64,000 nucleotides of DNA. It comes from Streptomyces seoulensis. Lineage in GTDB: Bacteria > Actinomycetota > Actinomycetes > Streptomycetales > Streptomycetaceae. The notes under the pieces were generated by a model. The model was not told where the DNA came from. It worked only from the letters and a program-made list of their open reading frames with translations, and did no database searches. Shown one piece after another: positions 16,874 to 24,257 of the stretch. Location: assembly GCA_013364255.1 (NCBI GenBank), contig CP054936.1, positions 434,001 through 498,000 on the forward strand, written 5' to 3'. A program made the position numbers and the translations under genes. The first letter of the stretch is position 1; each line of letters opens with the position of its first letter.

Positions 16874-18195
16874 CGAACGCGGTCCCGACCCGCTGGCGCA
16901 GCGTCCTGCCCCACCTGTCCGAGCCCCTGCCGCCGGACCGCACCCCGCCCCGCTCCGGTGCCGGGTCCGGCGAGATCAAGATCAACATTCCGACGGAGCT
17001 GATCCGGCACAGCGTCTCGTCCCGTGAGTACTGGGACATCCCCGCCCCGGTCGTCGAACGCTACCGGCAGTACCGCCCGACGCCCCTGTGGCGGGCCCGC
17101 GGTTTCGAGGAGGCCGTCGGCGCCCGCGTGCCGGTGTACGTCAAGAACGAGGGCGTCAACATCTCGGGCAGCCACAAGCTCAACACGGCGCTCGCGCAGG
17201 CCTATTACTACCAGAAGGCGGGCGTGAAGGAGCTGGTCACGGGCACCGGCGCGGGCCAGTGGGGCACCGCCATGGCCGCGGCGTGCGCCCTGTTCGGACT
17301 GCGCTGCCGGGTCTTCATGGTCGAGTCCAGCCTGCGGCGCAAGCCCTACCGCGGGGTCCTGATGCGCATGCTGGGCGCCGAGGTGCACGCCAGTCCCAGC
17401 GGAATGACCAAGGTCTCCGCCACCGAGAACCCGGCCGCCGGCAACAGCCTCTCGCTCGCCATCGGGGAGGCCGTCGAGTACGCCGCCGAACACGACCAGG
17501 TGGCCTTCTGCATCGGCAGCGGGGAGACGTACAGCATCCTGCACCAGTCCGTGATCGGTCTGGAGGCGCAGGAGCAGCTGGCGGAGCTGGACGCCGGGAT
17601 CGGCACGGTCGTCGGCTGCGTGGGCGCCGGTTCCAACTTCGGCGGCATCGCGCTGCCCTTCCACGCCACCGCCCGCGCGGCCGGCGAGCCGGGGCCACGG
17701 CTGGTCGCCGCCGAGTCCAGCAGCACACCGAAGCTGACCCGGGGCGTCTACGCCTACGACAAGACCGACGCCACCGGCAGCGGCCCGATGGAGGCCATGT
17801 ACACCATCGGCAGCGACTACCGGATCCCGGACGCGCACACCGCCGGTCTGCGCTTCCACGGCGCGGCCAAGCTCATCTCCGCGATGCGGCACAGCGGGGA
17901 CGTGGACGCCATGGCGGTCAGCCAGGCGGACGCCCTGGACGCGGGCCGGCTGCTGGCCCGTCACGAGAGCGTCCTGCCGGCGCCCGAGTCCGGCCACGCC
18001 CTGGCGGCCGCCGCCCGCATCGCCGCCTCGCCCGAGGCCACCGGCGGGGTCCTGGTGTGCGTCAGCGGCCACGGCTACCTGGACCTCGGGGCCTACGAGC
18101 ACTTCCTCGCCGGCGGGCTGGAGGACCAGTCGCCGCCCGACGAGGCGCTCGCCCGCGCGGTGGCCGGGCTGATCCGGGTGGAGACACGCCCGTGA
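16870..18195 (+). CDS. TrpB-like (TrpB2 type) fold II PLP enzyme
   Basis: 441 residues. It is similar over its whole length to the TrpB2 type of tryptophan synthase beta chain: RPTPLWRARGFEEAVG, KNEGVNISGSHKLNTALAQ with Schiff-base Lys103, GTGAGQWGTAMAAACALFGL, and the phosphate loop GCVGAGSNFGG. The TrpB catalytic Glu (E109 in the AETGAGQ motif) aligns with Gly125 here (VTGTGAGQ). It is therefore unlikely to make tryptophan. A beta-replacement, elimination or threonine-synthase-like reaction on a free or ACP-bound amino acid is more likely. No trpA neighbour is present. Confidence 0.85.
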   Translation: MTNAVPTRWRSVLPHLSEPLPPDRTPPRSGAGSGEIKINIPTELIRHSVSSREYWDIPAPVVERYRQYRPTPLWRARGFEEAVGARVPVYVKNEGVNISGSHKLNTALAQAYYYQKAGVKELVTGTGAGQWGTAMAAACALFGLRCRVFMVESSLRRKPYRGVLMRMLGAEVHASPSGMTKVSATENPAAGNSLSLAIGEAVEYAAEHDQVAFCIGSGETYSILHQSVIGLEAQEQLAELDAGIGTVVGCVGAGSNFGGIALPFHATARAAGEPGPRLVAAESSSTPKLTRGVYAYDKTDATGSGPMEAMYTIGSDYRIPDAHTAGLRFHGAAKLISAMRHSGDVDAMAVSQADALDAGRLLARHESVLPAPESGHALAAAARIAASPEATGGVLVCVSGHGYLDLGAYEHFLAGGLEDQSPPDEALARAVAGLIRVETRP

Positions 18196-19043
18196 CGGCC
18201 ACCGCGGCCCCGTCCGTGCGGACCGGGATCCTCGACTGCGTACAGGTCAACCTGGCGGTCCTCGCCGACCGCCTGCACGGGCCCGGACGGCACCTCGCGC
18301 TGGGGGCGCGCCTGCGCTTCGAGCCGAGGCCCGGACCCGACGGCCTCCCCACGGTGGACCCCGCGCCCGAGGAGCAGCTGCGCGAGGGAGCCGCGCTGGT
18401 GGGCCTGCGGCCGGACGCCGTCGCCCACCGCGTCCCCGCGCACGCGCTGCGCGCCATGGCCGAACGGGCGCCGGTGGTCTACGCCGTCGCCGACTCCTAC
18501 GCCATGCCGTGGCTGCCCTACGCGGGCCGGGCGCACATGGAGCACAGCTTCCTGGTCGGCGCGCACCGGGACGGCGCCGAGGTGGAGGACGCCTACGACA
18601 ACGAGACGGCGTGGGGGCCCGCCCGGCCGGGCCGGTGGACGTACCCCTGGGACCGGCTGCCCACCGCCTCCTTCGCGTGCGCCCTGTCGCCCGTGCCCGA
18701 CCACCGCGCACCCCGGCCGCTGCTGCGCCTGGACGATCCGGCGGCGTACGTCGAGGCGTACGCCGCGCACCCCGACCGGCTCGCCGCGCTGCGGCGGCTG
18801 ACCGCGGAGACCTGGCTGCTGACCCGGGCCCGGCACCTGCACGCCGCCTACCGCGAACAGCTCGGCGAGCGGCTGGACGCGGCGGACCACCTGCGCCGCT
18901 GGGACCAGCTCACCGCGACCGCGTTCATCGCCCAGCGGCGCGCCGAGCGGGGCCGACCGGTCCCCGAGGCGCTGCTGCCCGACCTGGCGTCCCTGCTCGC
19001 CGCCGACCGCGAGGTGTTCGCCGTGCGGCCGCCCCGGCCCTGA
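18192..19043 (+). CDS. BtrH-like papain/C39-fold acyltransferase (putative)
   Basis: 283 residues from a GTG overlapping the previous stop (GTGA). The N-terminus ILDCVQVNLAVLADR resembles the BtrH N-terminal domain, with Cys16 as candidate nucleophile. His118 (HMEHSFLVG) and Asp133 (VEDAYDN) would complete a Cys-His-Asp triad in the order used by papain/C39-like enzymes. BtrH moves an aminoacyl chain from its ACP to the aminoglycoside in butirosin biosynthesis. By analogy this protein may transfer or condense a carrier-bound acyl group. The remaining C-terminal 140 residues are helical and not recognised. Confidence 0.6.
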   Translation: MTATAAPSVRTGILDCVQVNLAVLADRLHGPGRHLALGARLRFEPRPGPDGLPTVDPAPEEQLREGAALVGLRPDAVAHRVPAHALRAMAERAPVVYAVADSYAMPWLPYAGRAHMEHSFLVGAHRDGAEVEDAYDNETAWGPARPGRWTYPWDRLPTASFACALSPVPDHRAPRPLLRLDDPAAYVEAYAAHPDRLAALRRLTAETWLLTRARHLHAAYREQLGERLDAADHLRRWDQLTATAFIAQRRAERGRPVPEALLPDLASLLAADREVFAVRPPRP

Positions 19044-19119
19044 CCGCGCCTCCACCCCTGCCTCTGCCCCCGACCACGCCCCTGCCGGACCACACCACCA
19101 CCCAAGCGACGGAGAAGCC

Positions 19120-19380
19120 GTGAACCAGTCCTTCATCGACCTGCTGACGCCCTTCCTCCCCAACCTCGGGGACCGCCCCCTCACCGAGGACAGCCGTCTG
19201 CACGACCTCGGGATGAACTCCATGAAGGCCATCGACCTGCTCTTCGCCATCGAGGACGGGCTCGGGGTCTCCCTCCCGGACGAGGACCTCAACGACACCA
19301 CCTTCGCCACCGCCGGCAGCCTGTGGGCCGCGGTGCGCCGGGCCGGCGCCGCCGAGGAAGACCACAGGGCGGCGGCATGA
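19120..19380 (+). CDS. acyl carrier protein
   Basis: 86 residues. The carrier motif LHDLGMNSMKAIDLLFAIEDGLGV places the phosphopantetheine Ser at 34 (N-S-M), followed by LPDEDLNDTTFATAGSLWAAV. The stop overlaps the acyl-CoA-dehydrogenase-like start (ATGA), suggesting that this carrier presents the substrate to that enzyme. GGAG lies upstream of its start. It is the third free carrier of cluster A. Confidence 0.88.
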   Translation: MNQSFIDLLTPFLPNLGDRPLTEDSRLHDLGMNSMKAIDLLFAIEDGLGVSLPDEDLNDTTFATAGSLWAAVRRAGAAEEDHRAAA

Positions 19381-20489
19381 GCGTCTTCGCCGTGCGGGAG
19401 CCCGCCACCGCGGCGGGCTCCCGGCTCGGCGCCCTGCCCGCCGACGCGAGCGGCGCCGACCTGTGGCGCGTCCTCGGCGCGGAGAACCGGCTGGCCGGGG
19501 TCTACCGCGGCGACGATCCGCGCCGCGGCGTCGACCCGGCCGCGCTGGGCGCGCTGCTGACGGACCTGGACCGCCGCTTCGGCGTCGGCTCGACGCTGGC
19601 GGTGACGGTCCCGCTCGCCACCTGCCTGCCGCTGCTGGCCTCGGGGACGGGCCCGGCCGCCCGGACGCTCGCCGACAGCCTCGACGGCCGTACCGTCGTC
19701 GCCCTCGCCGCCACCGACCAGGACTCCGGCTGCGACCTGGCGGCTCTGGACACACGCGTCTCCTTCGACGGGGACCACCTGCGGCTGGACGGCGCCAAAC
19801 GCTGGATCACCAACGCGACGACGTGCGGCGCCGCCCTCGTCCTCGCCCGCCACCGGCCGGGCCCGCACTTCACCAACTTCACCTGGGTGCTCGTCCCGGC
19901 CGACGCGCCCGGTGTGAGCGCGCGGCCGGCCGGGACGGAGCTGTTCGACGGCTCCGGGACCGGTCACCTCGCCTTCGACGGCGTCCGGCTCACCCGCGAC
20001 CACGTCGTGGGCGGCACCGGCCGCGGACTGAGCGGCTTCGCGGCCCACATCGCCACCGAGCGGCTGGCCGGAGCCCTGTGGGCGGTCGCGCTGTGCGAGC
20101 GGGTGCTGCGGGAGACCGCCGGCCACCTCAAGGGGCGCCGGCACGGCGACGGGGTCCTGTGGGAGCGGGAGGGGATCCGCCAGCGCTGGGCGGGCGCGCT
20201 GCTGCGCTCCCGTCAGCACCGCGCCCTGACCGAGAGCCTCACCGAGGCGGTCGCCGTCCGCCGCGACACCTCATCCGCCGCGCTGCTCAAGGCCAGTGCC
20301 GCCGAGACCGTCGAGCACGTCCTCGACGTGTGCGCGCACCTCCAGGGCGCGCACGGCTTCCGCACCGGAGGACCGCAGCAACTGCGCGCGCAGGGGGCCC
20401 TGTTCGGGATCGGCGGCGGCACGACCGAGGTCGTCCTGAGCATCGTGGCCGAGACGGCCGCCGACGGCCCTGCCGGGGAGCTGCCGTGA
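19377..20489 (+). CDS. acyl-CoA dehydrogenase-like oxidase/desaturase
   Basis: 370 residues. Typical acyl-CoA dehydrogenase blocks are visible: LAATDQDSGCDLAAL (the active-site loop LTEPxxGSD, altered), RLDGAKRWITNATTCGAALVLAR, FDGVRLTRDHVVGG, and the C-terminal LQGAHGFRTGGPQQLRAQGALFGIGGGTTEV. With an adjacent coupled ACP it probably oxidises an ACP-tethered aminoacyl group, for example alpha,beta-desaturation or conversion of a ring amine to an imine or pyrrole as in PltE-type enzymes. Confidence 0.85.
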   Translation: MSVFAVREPATAAGSRLGALPADASGADLWRVLGAENRLAGVYRGDDPRRGVDPAALGALLTDLDRRFGVGSTLAVTVPLATCLPLLASGTGPAARTLADSLDGRTVVALAATDQDSGCDLAALDTRVSFDGDHLRLDGAKRWITNATTCGAALVLARHRPGPHFTNFTWVLVPADAPGVSARPAGTELFDGSGTGHLAFDGVRLTRDHVVGGTGRGLSGFAAHIATERLAGALWAVALCERVLRETAGHLKGRRHGDGVLWEREGIRQRWAGALLRSRQHRALTESLTEAVAVRRDTSSAALLKASAAETVEHVLDVCAHLQGAHGFRTGGPQQLRAQGALFGIGGGTTEVVLSIVAETAADGPAGELP

Positions 20490-21088
20490 GAGTCCTGGAG
20501 ATCGTCCCGGGGGTGTGGGCGGCGGCCGGTACGGCGTCCGCCGACCGCCTCACCCCCGCCGACCTGGCCGCGGCACGCGGCCGGCCGGCCTGGCGCGCAC
20601 GCGAGATGCTGGCCGGGCGCGCGCTGCTGCGCGCCCTGCTCGCCGAGGTGGCGCCCGGCGACGCCGGCGAGCCGGTCGTGGCCGGTCCCAACGGCAAGCC
20701 GGTCCTGGCGGGCCCCGGCCGGCCCGGCGTCAGCGTCTCCCACGACGGGGAGCACACCGTCGTGGCCGTGGCGCCCGGCCGCCGCGTCGGCGTGGACGTA
20801 CAGGTGCCGCCGCCGCACGTCGGCCGCGCGATGGTCCGGCGCTGCGCCGCCCCGTACGCGGACCGCCTGTACCGCATGCCGGCGCCCCTGCGGCACACCG
20901 TGTTCACGGAGATCTGGACGGTCCAGGAGGCGTGCGTGAAGACCGACGGCACCGGCATCGGGGGACGCCCCTGGAGCATCGACGTGCCCCCGCACCTCGA
21001 CCGCGGCGACTGGCGCGGCCTGCGCTGGCGCAAGGTGCGAGACCTCATCGACGTACCCGTGGCCTGCGCCTGGGAGGCGACACCATGA
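20486..21088 (+). CDS. Sfp-type 4'-phosphopantetheinyl transferase
   Basis: 200 residues from a GTG overlapping the previous stop (GTGA). Sfp-type signatures: VSVSHDGEHTVVAVA, RRVGVDVQ with the Mg-binding Asp, and FTEIWTVQEACVKTDGTGIG corresponding to the WxxKEAxxKxxG motif (Gln in place of the first Lys). It would transfer phosphopantetheine from CoA to the serine of the three local carriers. Its position inside the operon argues for a dedicated activator. A second PPTase lies in cluster B at 37273. Confidence 0.85.
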   Translation: MRVLEIVPGVWAAAGTASADRLTPADLAAARGRPAWRAREMLAGRALLRALLAEVAPGDAGEPVVAGPNGKPVLAGPGRPGVSVSHDGEHTVVAVAPGRRVGVDVQVPPPHVGRAMVRRCAAPYADRLYRMPAPLRHTVFTEIWTVQEACVKTDGTGIGGRPWSIDVPPHLDRGDWRGLRWRKVRDLIDVPVACAWEATP

Positions 21089-22056
21089 CACCTGCACTGT
21101 CCTGCTACTCCACCGCGCTGGTGGAGTACCTGGGAGGCGCGGCGGCCGGCCGTCTGGCGGCGGCGGCGCACCTGTGGGTGCGCACCGACGATCCGGACGG
21201 CGCGCTCGCCTTCTCCCACCACGACCGCATCGACGACGGGGTCCTGGTCCACGATCACCGGCCGGACTGGCCGTCGGCCCGCGCGGCGCTGGCCGCGCTG
21301 CTCGCCGAGGAGGGGCGGGTGATCGTGTCGGGCAACGCCTTCCATCTGCTCTGGTCGCCGCACCACGGGGTACGGAGCATCCCCCACTGGTTCCTGCTGC
21401 GGGGCCGCGACGCGCGGGGGTGGCACGTGGCCGACCCGTTCCACGCCCTGATGCCCGGCGGCGAGCAACTGCCCTACGCCGGAGTGCTCGACGACGACGC
21501 GCTGCGCCGGGCGCTGACGCCGGTCGGGCGGCTCGACCCGGCCGTCCGCAACCGGGACGCGCACGCCCTGGGGGAACCGGCGGACCCCGGTCCGACGGAC
21601 GCCTACCGCTGGCTGCGCCGGGCGATCCCTTCGCCGGCTTCCCCGGCTTCCCCGGCTTCCCCGGCACCCCCGGCTTCCCCGGCTTCCCCGGCTTCCCCGG
21701 CTTCCCCGGCTTCCCCGGCCGGACCGTCGGCCGGCTCCCCGGCGCGGTGGCCGGGCGTCTGGCTGCGCGCACCGGGCGAGGTGTTCGCGTACCTGCGCGA
21801 CCGCCTCACCGGTGACGCGGACCTGCTGGAGCGGCACCTCGACGACCTGTGGGCGGCGTCCCGGCACCAGCTCCACCGCCTGGGGCCGCACCCCGACCCG
21901 GAGCTGGCCGACGCCTGGACGCAGCTGCCCAAGGCCCTGCGCTTCGCCGCCGACTCCGCGCGGCGCGGTCGCCCCCGCACCGGTGTGGTCGAGCGGACGC
22001 TCGACACCCTGGCCGCACTCACCACCGGCAGGGAGGCGAGCCGTGCTCGGGGTTGA
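21085..22056 (+). CDS. second BtrH-like acyltransferase with (SPA)n linker
   Basis: 323 residues; the start overlaps the PPTase stop (ATGA). The N-terminal half shows LSCYSTALVEYLGG (Cys7), IPHWFLLRGRDARGWHVADPF (His101, Asp117) and other spacing like BtrH-type papain/C39-fold acyltransferases. Residues about 180-215 are a Ser-Pro-Ala repeat, probably a flexible linker, before an all-helical C-terminal domain of unknown role. It is diverged from the protein at 18192-19043, so cluster A seems to have two different Cys-His-Asp transfer enzymes. The function is inferred. Confidence 0.55.
   Translation: MTPALSCYSTALVEYLGGAAAGRLAAAAHLWVRTDDPDGALAFSHHDRIDDGVLVHDHRPDWPSARAALAALLAEEGRVIVSGNAFHLLWSPHHGVRSIPHWFLLRGRDARGWHVADPFHALMPGGEQLPYAGVLDDDALRRALTPVGRLDPAVRNRDAHALGEPADPGPTDAYRWLRRAIPSPASPASPASPAPPASPASPASPASPASPAGPSAGSPARWPGVWLRAPGEVFAYLRDRLTGDADLLERHLDDLWAASRHQLHRLGPHPDPELADAWTQLPKALRFAADSARRGRPRTGVVERTLDTLAALTTGREASRARG
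21633..21720 (+). repeat. 9-bp tandem repeat inside a coding region
   Basis: About ten near-perfect copies of GGCTTCCCC encode a Ser-Pro-Ala linker in the BtrH-like protein. One unit carries CACC and codes for Pro instead. The unit keeps the reading frame, so copy-number changes alter only linker length. Confidence 0.9.
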
Positions 22057-22594
22057 GACGACGACCGCCCAGGCCGCCCCGCCGGTCGAGGCGGCGGTGG
22101 ACGAGGCGCTCTTCCGCGCGGCGATGACGGGGCTGGCCAAGTGCGCCGCGGTCACCACCGCCCTCGGACCGAACGGGCCGGTGGGGTGCACCACGACCTC
22201 GCTCATGTCGCTGTCCGTGGCGCCGCCGAGCGTGCTGCTCGCCTTCGGCGCCGGCGGACGCACCCTGGACGACCTGCTCGGCGCCGGCCGGTTCGCCGTC
22301 AACGTGCTGTCCCACACGCAGGGTCCGCTGGTGCGGCGCTTCGCCACCGGCACCGCCGCGCAGCGCTTCGAGGGCACGCCGCACGCCGTGCTCCGGGGCG
22401 TCCCCGTCCTGCGGGACGCCGCCGTCGTGATGACCTGCGACGTCGCCGAGACCTTCTCCGCCGTCGATCACGTCCTGGTGGTCGGCACCGTACGCCATCT
22501 GACCGCCGCCCCCGGCGCCCCGCTGGTGCTCGTCGCCGGGGAACCGCACATCGCCACCCCCGTACCGCCCGCCCCGGCCGACAACCTGCGCTGA
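22043..22594 (+). CDS. HpaC-type flavin reductase
   Basis: 183 residues from a GTG with GGGAGG upstream, overlapping the previous gene by 14 bp. Features of the flavin reductase domain: ALGPNGPVGCTTTSLMSLSVAPPSVLLAFGAG (flavin binding), GRFAVNVLSHTQGPLVRRFA and the HVLVVGTVRHL strand. It supplies free FMNH2 or FADH2 to a monooxygenase. In this cluster the only candidate partners are the acyl-CoA-dehydrogenase-fold enzymes, especially the one at 10136-11317. In butirosin, BtrV plays the matching reductase role. Confidence 0.88.
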   Translation: MLGVETTTAQAAPPVEAAVDEALFRAAMTGLAKCAAVTTALGPNGPVGCTTTSLMSLSVAPPSVLLAFGAGGRTLDDLLGAGRFAVNVLSHTQGPLVRRFATGTAAQRFEGTPHAVLRGVPVLRDAAVVMTCDVAETFSAVDHVLVVGTVRHLTAAPGAPLVLVAGEPHIATPVPPAPADNLR

Positions 22595-22606
22595 CCTGGA
22601 GAGACG

Positions 22607-24205
22607 ATGCCCGCGACGCCCGCACCCGCGGTGACCCACCGACCCGACGAACGCTTCGACGAGTTCCTGCTGGCCGCCGCGGCCACGCACCCCGACCATC
22701 CCGCCGTGGTGGAGTACGCGGACGGTGCGGAACGGGTGACGACCTTCCGCGACCTGCGCGCGGCCGCCGAGCGGTACGCCGCCGCACTGGACCGCTTCGG
22801 CCTGCGGATCGGCGACCGCGTCATGATCGTCTCCGACACGTCCGCCGAGGCCGTCGCCCTGGTGCTGGCGTGCTCGTCGCGCGGTCTGCCCTTCGTCCCG
22901 GTCAGCCCCGAGACGCCGGCCGAGCGGCGGGAGACGATCGAACGGCTCGCCGAGCCCGCGCTGTGCCTGACGGCGGATGCCGGGGAACCGGGTGGCGGGG
23001 AAGCGGGTACGGCCGTGGGGCACGGGCGGTTCGGCGGGGGCGGCATCGAGGTGCCGCGCCCGCCGGTGCGCCGTGAGCGGCTGCGGCGCGCCGTGACGCC
23101 GGGCGACACCGCCTACATCATCTTCACGTCGGGCACCACGGGCCGGCCCAAGGGCGTGGTGATGAGCCACCGCGCCGTCGTCGCCTTCTACCGGGGCATG
23201 CTCGCCGAGGGGTTCGTGTCGGCGGGCGACCGGGTGGCGTCGACCTCGCCGCTCCAGTTCGACTTCTCGCTGCTGGACATCGGCATGGCGCTGGGCGGCG
23301 GAGCCGCGGTGGCACCGGTGCCGCGGGCCCTGCTGCGCTGGCCGACGCGGTTCCTCAAGGTGCTGCGCGCCACCCGTGCCACCCACGTCAACGGAGTGCC
23401 GTCCATCTGGCGGCAGACCCTGCGCCACCTCCCCGACCAGCTGGCCGACCTGCCCGACCTGCGCGGCGTGCTGTTCTGCGGAGAGGAGTTCCCGCTGGGC
23501 GAACTGCGCCACCTCCAGCGCCTGCGGCCCGGCATCCGGCTGATCAACTGCTACGGGGCGACGGAGTCCATGGCGGCCAGTTTCGCCGAGGTTCCCGACC
23601 CGCTGCCCGAGGACGTGACGCACCTGTCGATCGGCGCCGGGCACCTGGGCACCGACATCCTCCTGGTGGACGCCGAGGGCACGCCCGTGCGCGAGGAGGG
23701 CGTCGTCGGCGAGATGTACCTGCGCAGCCCGGCCCTGATGACCGGCTACTGGGCGGACGCGGAGGCCACGGACGCCGTCCTCGTCGCCGACCCGCTGGAG
23801 CCGCGCTCCGGGCAGCGCCTGCTGCGGACCGGCGACCTCGCCTTCCGGGACGCCGAGGGCACGCTGCGCTTCTGCGGGCGGCGCGACTCCCAGGTGCAGA
23901 TCCGCGGCAACCGCGTGGAGCCGGCCGAGGTGCAGCGACGGCTGCTGGCCCACCCCGAGGTGTGCGAGGCGGCCGTCGTGGTGTACGAAGGGCCGGACGG
24001 GAACGCCGAGTTGAGCGCGTTCGTCGTGCTGGCCGACGGCGCAGCCACAACGGCCGAGAGCGACCTGATCGCGTTCTGCCTGCGGTCGATGCCCGCGTAC
24101 ATGGCGCCCGGCGTGGTGCGCGTCGTCAGCGGTCTCCCGGTCAACCAGCACGGGAAGACCGACCACCGGCAGCTGCTCGCCCAGCTCCTCACGGACGCCG
24201 CCTGA
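22607..24205 (+). CDS. stand-alone adenylation/AMP-dependent ligase
   Basis: 532 residues of the ANL superfamily: A3 YIIFTSGTTGRPKGVV, A5 INCYGATESMAASF, A7 LLRTGDLAF, A8 GRRDSQVQIRGNRVEPAEVQ and A10 LPVNQHGKTDHRQL with the catalytic Lys. It is the last gene of the rightward cluster A operon, 12 bp after the flavin reductase. It is clearly diverged from the ligase at 8590-10143, so two different substrates are probably activated. Likely carriers are the ACPs at 16592 or 19120. Confidence 0.9.
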   Translation: MPATPAPAVTHRPDERFDEFLLAAAATHPDHPAVVEYADGAERVTTFRDLRAAAERYAAALDRFGLRIGDRVMIVSDTSAEAVALVLACSSRGLPFVPVSPETPAERRETIERLAEPALCLTADAGEPGGGEAGTAVGHGRFGGGGIEVPRPPVRRERLRRAVTPGDTAYIIFTSGTTGRPKGVVMSHRAVVAFYRGMLAEGFVSAGDRVASTSPLQFDFSLLDIGMALGGGAAVAPVPRALLRWPTRFLKVLRATRATHVNGVPSIWRQTLRHLPDQLADLPDLRGVLFCGEEFPLGELRHLQRLRPGIRLINCYGATESMAASFAEVPDPLPEDVTHLSIGAGHLGTDILLVDAEGTPVREEGVVGEMYLRSPALMTGYWADAEATDAVLVADPLEPRSGQRLLRTGDLAFRDAEGTLRFCGRRDSQVQIRGNRVEPAEVQRRLLAHPEVCEAAVVVYEGPDGNAELSAFVVLADGAATTAESDLIAFCLRSMPAYMAPGVVRVVSGLPVNQHGKTDHRQLLAQLLTDAA

Positions 24206-24218
24206 CCGGCCCACGGGC

Positions 24219-24256
24219 GCCGGGCTCCGGGCCGCCGCCGCGGGGCCCGGAGTCCG
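24219..24256. terminator. bidirectional hairpin terminator
   Basis: Inverted repeat CCGGGCTCCGGGCC / GGCCCGGAGTCCGG, 14 bp with one G-T pair and a 10-nt loop. It lies between the convergent ligase and LysR genes and probably serves both. Confidence 0.75.
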
Positions 24257-24257
24257 G

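Noticed and set aside
16429..18102. Long leftward open frame (557 codons) opposite the TrpB-like gene
   Set aside because: High-GC antisense shadow: it mirrors the codon periodicity of the real gene, is low-complexity Gly/Arg/Val, and shows no domain.
22019..24214. 731-codon leftward open frame opposite the flavin reductase and ligase genes
   Set aside because: Same kind of shadow; the opposite strand carries all adenylation-domain and flavin-reductase motifs.
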